Source: Bacteroidota bacterium (GTDB lineage Bacteria > Bacteroidota > Bacteroidia > AKYH767-A > 2013-40CM-41-45). Taken from it: a stretch of 64,000 bases of DNA. The stretch's first letter is position 1, and each line of letters begins with the position of its first letter. The notes under the pieces are model-generated. The model was given only the letters and a program-made list of their open reading frames with translations. It was not told where the DNA came from and made no database searches. A program made the position numbers and the translations under genes. The stretch is from positions 1 through 64,000 of the forward strand of contig JADKIH010000008.1 in assembly GCA_016721305.1 (NCBI GenBank). The letters run 5' to 3'. Shown here one piece after another: positions 47,807 to 55,163 of the stretch.

Positions 47807-47834
47807 AATAATTCAAAATTTAAAATTCAGAATT
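47807..47834. repeat. Heptamer array (AATTCAA/AATTTAA type)
   Basis: AATAATT, CAAAATT, TAAAATT and CAGAATT in phase. The same unit set occurs reversed at 47953-47987. Confidence 0.65.
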
Positions 47835-47952
47835 CAAAAGGCCTACTTTATGAGAAAATGAAAGTAAGGCTCAAGGACTATTTTATTAGGAACGGATGTC
47901 TGTTTTTGATTGAAAATCAATACTATAAACTATAATTGCTCATTCGGCCAGC

Positions 47953-47987
47953 TTAAATTTTAAATTCTGAATTTTGAATTCTGAATT
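47953..47987. repeat. Heptamer array, inverted partner of 47807
   Basis: TTAAATT twice, CTGAATT, TTGAATT and CTGAATT in phase; the reverse complement gives AATTCAG, AATTCAA and AATTTAA. About 120 bases without a gene lie between the pair. The array ends 16 bases before the ECF promoter. Confidence 0.65.
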
Positions 47988-48003
47988 TATTTGAAAAAGC
48001 CCT

Positions 48004-48029
48004 GTAACTTTACTTCACCCCCAAGCGTC
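48004..48029 (+). promoter_or_regulatory. ECF-type promoter of the sigma factor operon
   Basis: GTAAC (48004-48008), 17 bp, then CGTC (48026-48029), inside a 35-base block nearly identical to the one upstream of the DUF2807 gene at 49957. GTAAC/CGTC are typical of ECF sigma recognition; autoregulation is inferred. Confidence 0.7.
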
Positions 48030-48064
48030 CCATTACAGAACACGAACACTACTACTCACCACGA

Positions 48065-48550
48065 ATGACTCCTGCCGAATACAATCAGTGCGTTGATGCT
48101 CATGCTGACGGCTTGTTTCGCTTTATTCTCAAGAATATGCGCGACGAGGAGGAAGCCCGTGACGTGGTTCAGGATGCATTTGAAAAAATGTGGCGGAACA
48201 TAGCCACAATCGATGGACAGAAGGGAAAGAGTTATTTGTTTACAACGGGCTATCATACCATGATCGACCGGATCCGTAAGAAGAAGCACATCAGCGATTA
48301 TACGGAAGTGAATGAAGAGAGTCTTTTCCACACCGAGCAGTATTCCGATCTCAAAAAGGTCCTGAACGAAGGACTTAATCAATTGCCGGATACACAAAGA
48401 GCGGTGATTACCCTCCGCGATTACGAAGGGTACAGCTACGAAGAAATCGGCCAGATCACCGGCCTGAGCGAATCGCAGGTAAAAGTTTACATCTACCGGG
48501 CGAGGCTGTTCTTGAAAGAGTATATAGGGTCGCCGGAAAGGGTGATTTAG
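48065..48550 (+). CDS. ECF-type RNA polymerase sigma factor
   Basis: The 161-residue sigma-70-family protein has only regions 2 and 4: DEEEARDVVQDAFEKMWRNI with IDRIRKKKHISDY for region 2, and LPDTQRAVITLRDYEGYSYE, then EIGQITGLSESQVKVYIYRA for region 4. The linker is short, as in ECF (group IV) sigma factors. The anti-sigma candidate starts 62 bases downstream. Matching promoters before this gene and before the DUF2807/barrel gene at 50022 suggest it controls both. The signal is unknown; envelope stress is plausible. Confidence 0.92.
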   Translation: MTPAEYNQCVDAHADGLFRFILKNMRDEEEARDVVQDAFEKMWRNIATIDGQKGKSYLFTTGYHTMIDRIRKKKHISDYTEVNEESLFHTEQYSDLKKVLNEGLNQLPDTQRAVITLRDYEGYSYEEIGQITGLSESQVKVYIYRARLFLKEYIGSPERVI

Positions 48551-48602
48551 TAAGTAGTAAGTTGTAAGTTGACTTACAGTAAATATTCAATCTTTAATCT
48601 TC
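48548..48602. repeat. Heptamer arrays between sigma and anti-sigma genes
   Basis: TAGTAAG twice, TTGTAAG and TTGACTT begin with the sigma-factor stop codon TAG. A second short run (AATATTC, AATCTTT, AATCTTC) follows at about 48582. The TAGTAAG...TTGACTT series recurs at 51412. Confidence 0.7.
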
Positions 48603-48612
48603 AATAAAAAAG

Positions 48613-49754
48613 GTGTTAACAAGAAATAACTACGAAACCTGGTTCATCGATTATCACGATGGCGCACTGAGTAAAACTCAGGTGGCGGAGTTATTTGCTT
48701 TTTTGGAAAAGAACACTGACCTGAAAGCAGAGTTTGAATTCTTCAATTCGGTTTCGTTGGAGCCTGAAGAGATTACTTTTTCAGGTAAAGAATCGTTGAA
48801 GAGATCGTTGATTGATCAGACCAATTACCTCAACTGGTTTGTTTCTTATGTTGAAAATGACTTGTCGGAAAGCGATCGTAAGCTCGTTGAAGAATTTTTA
48901 AAGGCGCATCCTGAGCTGTTGAAGGAGCTCGAATTAATAATCAAAACGAAATCTATCCCTGATTATACGATCATTTTCAAGGATAAATCATCATTAAGAA
49001 AGACAGCGAAAGTACTTACGTTTAGTCGTACGGTCTATCGTTCGCTCTCTATTGCCGCTTCTATCGTACTTATTGCCGTTGCCTATTACTTCATTCAATT
49101 ACGCGGAAAGCAAAAAGAAGAGTTCGCTCATCAGGATCAAACGGAGAAATCAGTCGCGCCATCGAACACGCTTCCGCAGGGTTCAGAAAAGGAGTTGGCA
49201 AATCAGTCTGACGTAGAAACTCAACCTTCGAATCCGAAAAAGAAGAGCCGAAGATTGTCCATCCAGAAAAACACCGTTCAGCTCCTGCGCAAAATCTGGC
49301 GCATAACGATCAAAAGATTATCAATCCAAAGAAGTCTGATCGTCCGATCGAGCATCCGGTTCCACAGCCTCAAATCGTCAATCAGCTTCCCGCCAATAAT
49401 CAGGCTCCCGTTCCAAGTCCGGTTAACCAGTCACAACAACAATTTGCCAATCAGACTCAGGGTGCTAATCCTACTACTCAGCCAATGCAAATTCTCAAGC
49501 CAACAGCTGCCGAACTGGCGACTGTCTTTTCTGCGGAAGAACTGAAAGAACTGGGTGTTCAATCTGTCGTTGTTCCGATAGAAGTGAAGCCTGTTTCGCT
49601 TCCGGTTATCCAGTATGCGGCGAAAGAGGTAAAGACATTGACTCAAAAGAGCGATATCAGCCTTAAGAAAGATCAGAATATCGTAACCGATGCGACTACT
49701 TACGCCCTGAATATCGGGAAGAATTTTTCGGTGTCGCATACTTCGGTGAAGTAG
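48613..49754 (+). CDS. Probable anti-sigma factor (frameshifted)
   Basis: GTG start at 48613. The cytosolic N-terminal part has two zinc-less repeats typical of Bacteroidota anti-sigma proteins (YETWFIDYHDGALSKTQVAE and YLNWFVSYVENDLSESDRKL), one transmembrane helix (about 140-160: SLSIAASIVLIAVAYYFI) and a Pro/Gln-rich periplasmic part. The frame breaks at about 49245; adding one A to the AAAAA run gives NPKKEEPKIVHPEKHRSAPA and continues to GKNFSVSHTSVK, about 381 residues in all. It would hold the ECF sigma factor at the membrane until a signal arrives. Assignment rests on architecture and neighbourhood. Confidence 0.75.
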
Positions 49755-49794
49755 TGGAGGGTTCTTAGCTTGCTGTCATACACTACTTCTTTTT

Positions 49795-49910
49795 ACCACG
49801 AGTTCACGAGGGGCACGAGAAATGCACAAGAGGCTTTTGTAAATTCATTTCCGTTTTTTCCGTAGGAAACTTTTCTGCGTTATCTGCGAAATTTCTGCGT
49901 TATCTGCGGG
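49795..49910. repeat. Intergenic repeats of CACGAG and TCTGCG type
   Basis: CCACGAG, TTCACGAG, GGCACGAG and a degenerate copy cluster at about 49796-49832. TTTCTGCGTTATCTGCG occurs twice (49872-49888 and 49892-49908, 20 bp apart). I see no gene here. Confidence 0.65.
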
Positions 49911-49956
49911 AAACAAAACAGTACCTCCTTACTGCAATATATTTTCGACATCCCCT

Positions 49957-49982
49957 GTAACTTTCACTCACCCCACCGCGTC
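49957..49982 (+). promoter_or_regulatory. ECF-type promoter of the DUF2807/barrel gene
   Basis: GTAAC (49957-49961), 17 bp, CGTC (49979-49982). The surrounding CCCTGTAACTTT and CGTCCCATT blocks are identical to those before the sigma-factor gene. Confidence 0.7.
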
Positions 49983-50021
49983 CCATTCATATAAAGCAAG
50001 AAAAACAAACACTCAAAACAT

Positions 50022-51410
50022 ATGAAATCATTATCCATTCTCGCAGCCTTTCTGTTAGCTTTCGTTTCGAAAGGCTTTTCTCAATCGGCGTATCCGTCAT
50101 TTCCTGCATTCAGCAGCATCGAGATTTCCAGTATTGCAACCGTTTACCTTCGTCAGGATTCTGTTCAGAGCGTTCGCATGGAAGGCGACAATGTCCGCAC
50201 AAACGAAGCTGAAGTAACCGGCGGTAAGCTTATCATCAATGGATCCAGCGGAACTACTTTTTATGTTTCTATACCTGAGATTCATAAGCTGATGATCAGT
50301 GGAAGAGGTGAAATCATAAGCCAGTCGCGAATCACAGGCGAAAATTTAAAGCTGGTCATCAATGGTGACGGCAAGATGACTCTGGATTTGAACATCAAAG
50401 ACCTGGAAGCCGACCTTTCCGGTTTAGGCAAAGTGAGCCTAAGCGGCGTAGCAGATCAGGCACGATTCAGTATTCCCGGTTCGGGAAAGATCGATGCGAT
50501 TGCTCTTAAAGTTCGCTCTTGTACTGCTAACATAAGTGGAATGGGTAAAATCAATGTCGATGTAACTGATGATTTAAATTCGAACATCAGTGGAAGCGGT
50601 ACTATCAACTACAAAAACACGCCGGCACGTGTAAACGATAATATTACCGGAATCGGGAAAGTGAAAGCAGTTTCAGCTAACACCGATACTTATCGTGATA
50701 CAACACGCATTATGTTGGGCGACGATCGTCAGCTTTGGATCATCGGCAAAAAAGATTCATGCAAACATTGCCACGACGAAGCACGTCCGAAATGGGCAGG
50801 CTTTGAACTCGGACTGAACTCATATCTCGATCGCGGAGGCAAATACGATTTAAGCAGTGATAAAGAAGCATTCGAAACGAATATGATTAAGTCAGTAGCC
50901 GTATCTATCAACTTCTTTCAAAAGAATTTCCAACTAGGTCACAGCAACGTATGGTTCACGACAGGTTTAGGTTTTACGTGGAATAACTATCGTTTCGACA
51001 GCGATGTTACATTGAGTAAAGGCGACAGTACAGTGGCGACACACACGAATGTTCCCGGAACGGCTATTCTTAAATCGAAGCTCGTTGTATCTTATCTCAC
51101 TGCTCCGCTGATGTTCGAATTCCTCACGAGCCGTACACAAAGCAAAGCATTCCATTTTGGTGCCGGTGCTATCGTCGGTCTTCGTCTTGGATCACACACG
51201 AAACAAAAGATCCAGCAAGACGGACGCACCTTTAAAGTAAAAGATCACGATGATTTCAATCTGAGTCCATTCAAATACGGCGCTCGAGTACAACTAGGCT
51301 ATGGAGATTTCAATCTCTTCGCCGAATACGATGCTTCCACACTCTTCAAAAGCGGCAAAGGTCCGGAGTTGTATCCGGTGGCTGTGGGGGTGACGGTGGT
51401 TGGGTTCTAA
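50022..51410 (+). CDS. DUF2807 (head GIN) protein fused to an outer-membrane barrel
   Basis: The 462-residue protein has a signal peptide (about 1-20, ending KGFSQ), a DUF2807 right-handed beta-helix (about 25-215, with repeated SGxGxxxxx turns such as DLSGLGKVSLSG, IPGSGKIDA, ISGMGKINVDV, ISGSGTINY) and a C-terminal domain of about 200 residues (FELGLNSYLDRGGKYDL to FAEYDASTLFKSGKGPELYP) resembling a PorT/OmpA-like eight-stranded barrel. The fusion suggests a surface beta-helix tethered to the outer membrane. Its promoter matches that of the ECF sigma operon directly upstream. Confidence 0.8.
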   Translation: MKSLSILAAFLLAFVSKGFSQSAYPSFPAFSSIEISSIATVYLRQDSVQSVRMEGDNVRTNEAEVTGGKLIINGSSGTTFYVSIPEIHKLMISGRGEIISQSRITGENLKLVINGDGKMTLDLNIKDLEADLSGLGKVSLSGVADQARFSIPGSGKIDAIALKVRSCTANISGMGKINVDVTDDLNSNISGSGTINYKNTPARVNDNITGIGKVKAVSANTDTYRDTTRIMLGDDRQLWIIGKKDSCKHCHDEARPKWAGFELGLNSYLDRGGKYDLSSDKEAFETNMIKSVAVSINFFQKNFQLGHSNVWFTTGLGFTWNNYRFDSDVTLSKGDSTVATHTNVPGTAILKSKLVVSYLTAPLMFEFLTSRTQSKAFHFGAGAIVGLRLGSHTKQKIQQDGRTFKVKDHDDFNLSPFKYGARVQLGYGDFNLFAEYDASTLFKSGKGPELYPVAVGVTVVGF

Positions 51411-51411
51411 A

Positions 51412-51511
51412 TAGTAAGTAGTAAGTAGTAAGTAGTAAGTTGACTTGGAGTTGGAGGGGGCGGGGTGGTAATTGGTAATTAGAAATTAGAAATTAGTAAT
51501 TAGAAAGTTGA
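51412..51511. repeat. Two heptamer arrays, TAGTAAG then AATTAGA
   Basis: Four TAGTAAG units and TTGACTT (51412-51446) begin one base after the stop codon. AATTGGT, AATTAGA (three times) and AATTAGT occur at 51470-51504, ending AAGTTGA to 51511. Confidence 0.85.
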
Positions 51512-51595
51512 CTTGGACGTAATAGCGAGTAAGGAATATTTGACAATAAAATCAAACTAGGATAACACACATAATTTCAAACAAAGGATACCGCC

Positions 51596-51637
51596 TCTAA
51601 TTACCAATTTCTAATTACTAATTTCTAATTACGAATT
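51596..51637. repeat. Heptamer array, inverted partner of 51470
   Basis: TCTAATT, ACCAATT, TCTAATT, ACTAATT, TCTAATT and ACGAATT in phase; the reverse complement is AATTAGA, AATTGGT and AATTAGT, the unit set of the array 90 bases upstream. Confidence 0.85.
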
Positions 51638-51677
51638 GCTAACAAAGGAGGCCGCTACCCCAAAAAAACAACCAACA

Positions 51678-52382
51678 ATGAAAAAGAACCTTTTAACTTT
51701 ATTCTGCCTGATGTTTGTAAATCTGACTTCGTACGGTTGTGCGATCATCGGCTCGGGAGTTCTCTCTAGTGAAACACGAAATCTGTCTGAGTTTAACGGT
51801 ATTGATCTCAGAAGCGCGGCAAATGTTTACGTTACGCAGGGCGATAAGCAGGAAGTGCGCATTGAAGCCGATGATAATATTGTTCCTCATATCACTTCAG
51901 AAATCAAGAACAATTGCTTAGTCATTAGCAACGACAATGATTTAAAAGCAAAAAGTCCGATCACTATTTACATCACCGTAAAAGAGATTTGTTCGATTGA
52001 GCTTTCAGGTTCAGGAAATATAAATGGAATGAACACTCTTAATTGTGAGCATATGACTCTTCGTCTTTCCGGCTCGGGCGACATTCGAGTGAATCTTGAT
52101 ACGAAATCGCTCAAAGCAACTCTTGCAGGTTCAGGCAATGTAGATCTTAAAGGCCGTGCAGCGGAAACGGATCTTCGAATTACAGGCAGTGGAAACGTTA
52201 ATGCCAAAGAATTGAACTCATTTAAAAGTGCGATAAGCATTACCGGTTCAGGCAATGGAAGTGTAAACGTTCAAAGCGAGCTCGATGTAAACATTCTCGG
52301 TAGCGGAAATCTTTACTACGTCAGCAAACCGGATCACATTCAGACGAAGGTTTTGGGCAGTGGGAAGGTCTCTGAAATTTAA
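51678..52382 (+). CDS. DUF2807 (head GIN) lipoprotein-like protein
   Basis: The start is the ATG at 51678 (MKKNLLTLFCLMFVNLTSYG then Cys), a lipoprotein-type signal; the alternative TTG at 51636 falls inside repeats. The mature part, about 215 residues, is one DUF2807 beta-helix beginning GSGVLSSETRNLSEFNGIDL and rich in LSGSGxI turns (IELSGSGNINGM, LRLSGSGDIRVN, ATLAGSGNVDLKG). It is a shorter paralogue of the barrel-fused protein upstream. Unlike that gene it has no GTAAC/CGTC promoter that I can see; read-through is possible. Confidence 0.8.
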   Translation: MKKNLLTLFCLMFVNLTSYGCAIIGSGVLSSETRNLSEFNGIDLRSAANVYVTQGDKQEVRIEADDNIVPHITSEIKNNCLVISNDNDLKAKSPITIYITVKEICSIELSGSGNINGMNTLNCEHMTLRLSGSGDIRVNLDTKSLKATLAGSGNVDLKGRAAETDLRITGSGNVNAKELNSFKSAISITGSGNGSVNVQSELDVNILGSGNLYYVSKPDHIQTKVLGSGKVSEI

Positions 52383-52429
52383 AATTTAAAATTTAGAATT
52401 TAAAATGTAGAATTTATAATTCAGAATGC
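52374..52429. repeat. Heptamer array overlapping a stop codon
   Basis: Eight in-phase units (GAAATTT, AAAATTT twice, AGAATTT, AAAATGT, AGAATTT, ATAATTC, AGAATGC) run across the last codons and stop (52380-52382) of the DUF2807 gene. Confidence 0.75.
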
Positions 52430-52431
52430 AT

Positions 52432-52463
52432 AAAAAAAGCGAAGGGCCTCCTTCGCTTTTTTT
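52432..52463. terminator. Bidirectional terminator
   Basis: GCGAAGG and CCTTCGC around GCCT, extended by an A7/T7 pairing. It separates the DUF2807 gene (+) from the end of the nuo operon (-). Confidence 0.85.
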
Positions 52464-52467
52464 GTTT

Positions 52468-52509
52468 CATAATTCACAATTCATAATTCACAATTTTGAA
52501 TTCTAAATC
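52468..52509. repeat. Heptamer array after the terminator
   Basis: CATAATT, CACAATT, CATAATT, CACAATT, TTGAATT and CTAAATC in phase, ending 5 bases before the nuoK stop codon. Confidence 0.75.
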
Positions 52510-52514
52510 CCCTC

Positions 52515-52844
52515 TCACCATTTCAACTTATTCAAAAAGTCAATATCCACGGACCCTGTATTACGGAAGATCATAGTCAGAATGGCAAGTCCTACGGCTA
52601 CTTCAGCAGCAGCTACGGCCATGATGAAGAAAACGAAGACTTGTCCGCCGGCGTCTGAATAGTATGTTGAGAAGGCAGTTAACAACAGATTCACGGCATT
52701 CAGCATAAGCTCGATGCACATGAAGATGATAATGGCGTTACGGCGAAACAGTACGCCAAGAACACCGATACCGAAAAGAAGAGAGCTCAGAAGGATGTAG
52801 TAGCTGAGCGGAATGGAGTTGAATATGAAGAGAGTTGTGTTCAT
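52515..52844 (-). CDS. nuoK: NADH-quinone oxidoreductase subunit K
   Basis: NuoK is an MrpC-like membrane subunit of complex I in the proton-pumping arm. The 109 residues form three helices; GIGVLGVLFRRNAIIIFMCI and ELMLNAVNLLLTAFS include the conserved Glu residues within helices (equivalent to E36 and E72 in E. coli). Start MNTTLFIFNSIPLSYYILLS. The gene starts 5 bases after the nuoJ stop and is the last in the local operon. No nuoL, nuoM or nuoN follows. Confidence 0.95.
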   Translation of the reverse strand: MNTTLFIFNSIPLSYYILLSSLLFGIGVLGVLFRRNAIIIFMCIELMLNAVNLLLTAFSTYYSDAGGQVFVFFIMAVAAAEVAVGLAILTMIFRNTGSVDIDFLNKLKW

Positions 52845-52849
52845 GGCGA

Positions 52850-53341
52850 TTAGTGGATTTCTTTTTTACCTAACATAACGGCGCCGACCATGGTTGCCAG
52901 GAATAGAATAGATGAGATTTCGAACGGTAATGCAAACTGGCGGAATAAAACCAGACCGAGATTGTTAATCGATCCGATCGAAGAATCTGCTCCAGCAACC
53001 GGAAGTTCCGATTGACGTAATGCTCCAACCATAACGATCATCAGCAATCCGCCTGAAACCGTGGCGGCGACTTTCAACCATTTGGCTTTATGCGGCTCTA
53101 CATCGGCATTCAGATTGAGCATCATGATCACATATAAGAAGAGAACCATGATAGCGCCGGCGTAAACGATGACGTGAACGGCTGCAAGGAATTGAGCATT
53201 CAACAATACATAGTGGCCTGCAATAGAGAAGAAGCAGATGATGAGGTACAATACACTATGTACCGGATTTTTTGAAATGACGACCATTAACGCACTCAGA
53301 ATTGAGAGAAAGGCCAGGAAATAGAACACCGAAAGTGTCAT
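52850..53341 (-). CDS. nuoJ: NADH-quinone oxidoreductase subunit J
   Basis: NuoJ is a five-helix membrane subunit of complex I. The 163 residues show MVVISKNPVHSVLYLIICFF and AQFLAAVHVIVYAGAIMVLF, the conserved third-helix pi-bulge region, followed by LYVIMMLNLNADVE. It lies 25 bases after nuoI and 5 before nuoK. Confidence 0.95.
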   Translation of the reverse strand: MTLSVFYFLAFLSILSALMVVISKNPVHSVLYLIICFFSIAGHYVLLNAQFLAAVHVIVYAGAIMVLFLYVIMMLNLNADVEPHKAKWLKVAATVSGGLLMIVMVGALRQSELPVAGADSSIGSINNLGLVLFRQFALPFEISSILFLATMVGAVMLGKKEIH

Positions 53342-53366
53342 GCGATACTATTTAGTTATAAGTGAA

Positions 53367-53966
53367 TCAGATTTTATTATGCTTTAAATTCTTGTCTTGT
53401 TTGAATTCAAGAACATCCGGTGTCTGACGCTTCGAAACGTCTGTACGATTGTTCGAATCTTCAACAAGCTTGTCTTTTCCGTAAATAAATTCTTTACGTT
53501 TAAAAGTTGCAGGAACGATACGATCGGTAAGGAAGATAGCTTCTTTTGGACAAGCCTCTTCGCAGTTTCCGCAGAAGATGCAACGAAGCATATTGATTTC
53601 GTACACGGCTGCGTACTTCTCTTCGCGATAAAGTTTCTCTTCGCCTTTTTTGCGTTCGGCAGCGACCATTGTAATTGCTTCGGCCGGACAAGAAAGTGCA
53701 CACAAACCACAGGCTGTACAACGTTCTGCGCCGTTTTCGTCACGTTTCAAAATATGTTGTCCACGATAAACAGGAGCGAACGTGCGTTTTTCTTCCGGAT
53801 AGGAGATTGTAACCTTTTTCTTGAAAAAGTGAGAAAGAGTGATTTTCATACCGCCAATGATGGCAGGGAAGTAAATCTTCTCCATGAAAGACATCTCTTT
53901 CTTTACAACTACTTTACTTTTATTGCTGAGGGGGGGGGGGGGGGGGGGGGGGGGTGAGTTTGACAA
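53367..53966 (-). CDS. nuoI: NADH-quinone oxidoreductase subunit I (N-terminus disturbed by a poly-G run)
   Basis: NuoI carries clusters N6a and N6b: CTACGLCALSCP and CIFCGNCEEACP (CxxCxxCxxxCP twice). It passes electrons from NuoG toward NuoB. The body starts LSNKSKVVVKKEMSFMEKIY, usual for Bacteroidota NuoI, but directly before it the coding strand reads 25 C, giving eight Pro codons, and no ATG is in frame upstream; only a TTG at 53966 is available. The real start codon was probably at the G run. Internal Met residues (MSFMEK) would cut off conserved residues. Confidence 0.88.
   Translation of the reverse strand: MSNSPPPPPPPPLSNKSKVVVKKEMSFMEKIYFPAIIGGMKITLSHFFKKKVTISYPEEKRTFAPVYRGQHILKRDENGAERCTACGLCALSCPAEAITMVAAERKKGEEKLYREEKYAAVYEINMLRCIFCGNCEEACPKEAIFLTDRIVPATFKRKEFIYGKDKLVEDSNNRTDVSKRQTPDVLEFKQDKNLKHNKI
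53930..53954. repeat. 25-base poly-G run
   Basis: Twenty-five consecutive G at the 5' end of nuoI are unlike anything else in the window. This is either a sequencing or assembly artefact or a hypervariable homopolymer. Confidence 0.9.
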
Positions 53967-54038
53967 AGTTTTTAGTGCTTCCTGATCATTTGTCGTGTTT
54001 GCGTTTTATTCCTTTTGTGAATCGCTGAACTTATTGAG

Positions 54039-55135
54039 TTAAAAGGGAATCATTAACCTAGTTTTCCTTTGAAATACATCGACCAATCCGGTCCAACCAA
54101 ATGAAGATATTGGCAATTGCTCTTTTGCAAAAATAATCAACCTGTAAGAATATTGCGGCTAAAGGAAGTAATCCTTTCCATCCGAGATTCATCAACTGAT
54201 CATAACGGAAGCGCGGTAATGTCCAGCGAATCCACATGAAGAAGAAGATGAAGAAGAAGATTTTTCCCGAAGAGGAATACGGAGCCTAAGATGCTCAGCA
54301 TATTCGGATCGTGAACAAATCGTCCGATGAGTGGCATATTGTAACCGCCGAAATAGAGTGTGCTCATCACGGCAGAAGAAATAAACATATTGATATACTC
54401 TGCGAATAGATAGAATCCAAGTTTCATAGAGCTGTATTCGGTGTGATAACCACCGACAAGTTCTGTTTCACACTCGGGTAAATCGAATGGTGCACGATTT
54501 GTTTCTGCAAAGGCGCAAATAATAAAGATCAGAAAACCTAACGGCTGATAAAATACATTCCAGTGCCATCCAACTTGTTGTTCGGTAATCTCACGAACAC
54601 TTAGTGTTCCGGTTGTCATTACCAAAGCAATGATGGACAAACCCATTGCAATTTCATAACTGATCATTTGAGAAGATGCACGTAAAGCTCCAATTAAAGA
54701 GTATTTGTTATTCGATGCCCAACCGCCAATCATAATTCCGTACACGCCGATTGAAACAACTCCGAAGATGTAAAGAATGCCAATATTGATGTCGGTAGCT
54801 TGAATTGGGAAGAACTGACCGCTAATTGTTAAGCCTTTTCCCCAGGGAATAACAGCACTCGTCATACACGCCGTCATCATGGCGATACAAGGACCGAGGA
54901 TGAAAAGAAATTTATTTGAAACATTCGGAATGATTTCTTCTTTCATGAACATCTTCACCCCATCGGCTACCGGCTGAAGGATTCCAAACGGACCTGCACG
55001 ATTCGGACCCAAACGATCCTGCATGAAAGCCGCTACTTTTCGTTCTGCATAAGTTGCATACATGGCAACTACAAGAGAGATGGCGAAAACGTCTACGATG
55101 ATGACTATCTTAACAATGATTCCTAATGAAAGCAT
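54039..55135 (-). CDS. nuoH: NADH-quinone oxidoreductase subunit H (C-terminus frameshifted)
   Basis: NuoH forms the quinone-chamber entry at the junction of the complex I arms. YATYAERKVAAFMQDRLGPN, RAGPFGILQPVADGVKMFMK and CAFAETNRAPFDLPECETEL are diagnostic. The frame breaks near 54268; removing one A gives FGKIFFFIFFFMWIRWTLPR then FRYDQLMNLGWKGLLPLA, the conserved end. Two more one-base additions near 54150 give LTGLIIFAKEQLPISS and a stop at 54039. The restored length is about 365 residues. Three indels in an essential-type gene argue for sequence error. Confidence 0.9.
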
Positions 55136-55163
55136 AATAATTGTTTTTCTGTACTGTGAATGC

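Noticed and set aside
53397..53957. Long plus-strand frame opposite nuoI
   Set aside because: It is the antisense shadow of a conserved complex I gene and ends in the poly-G run.
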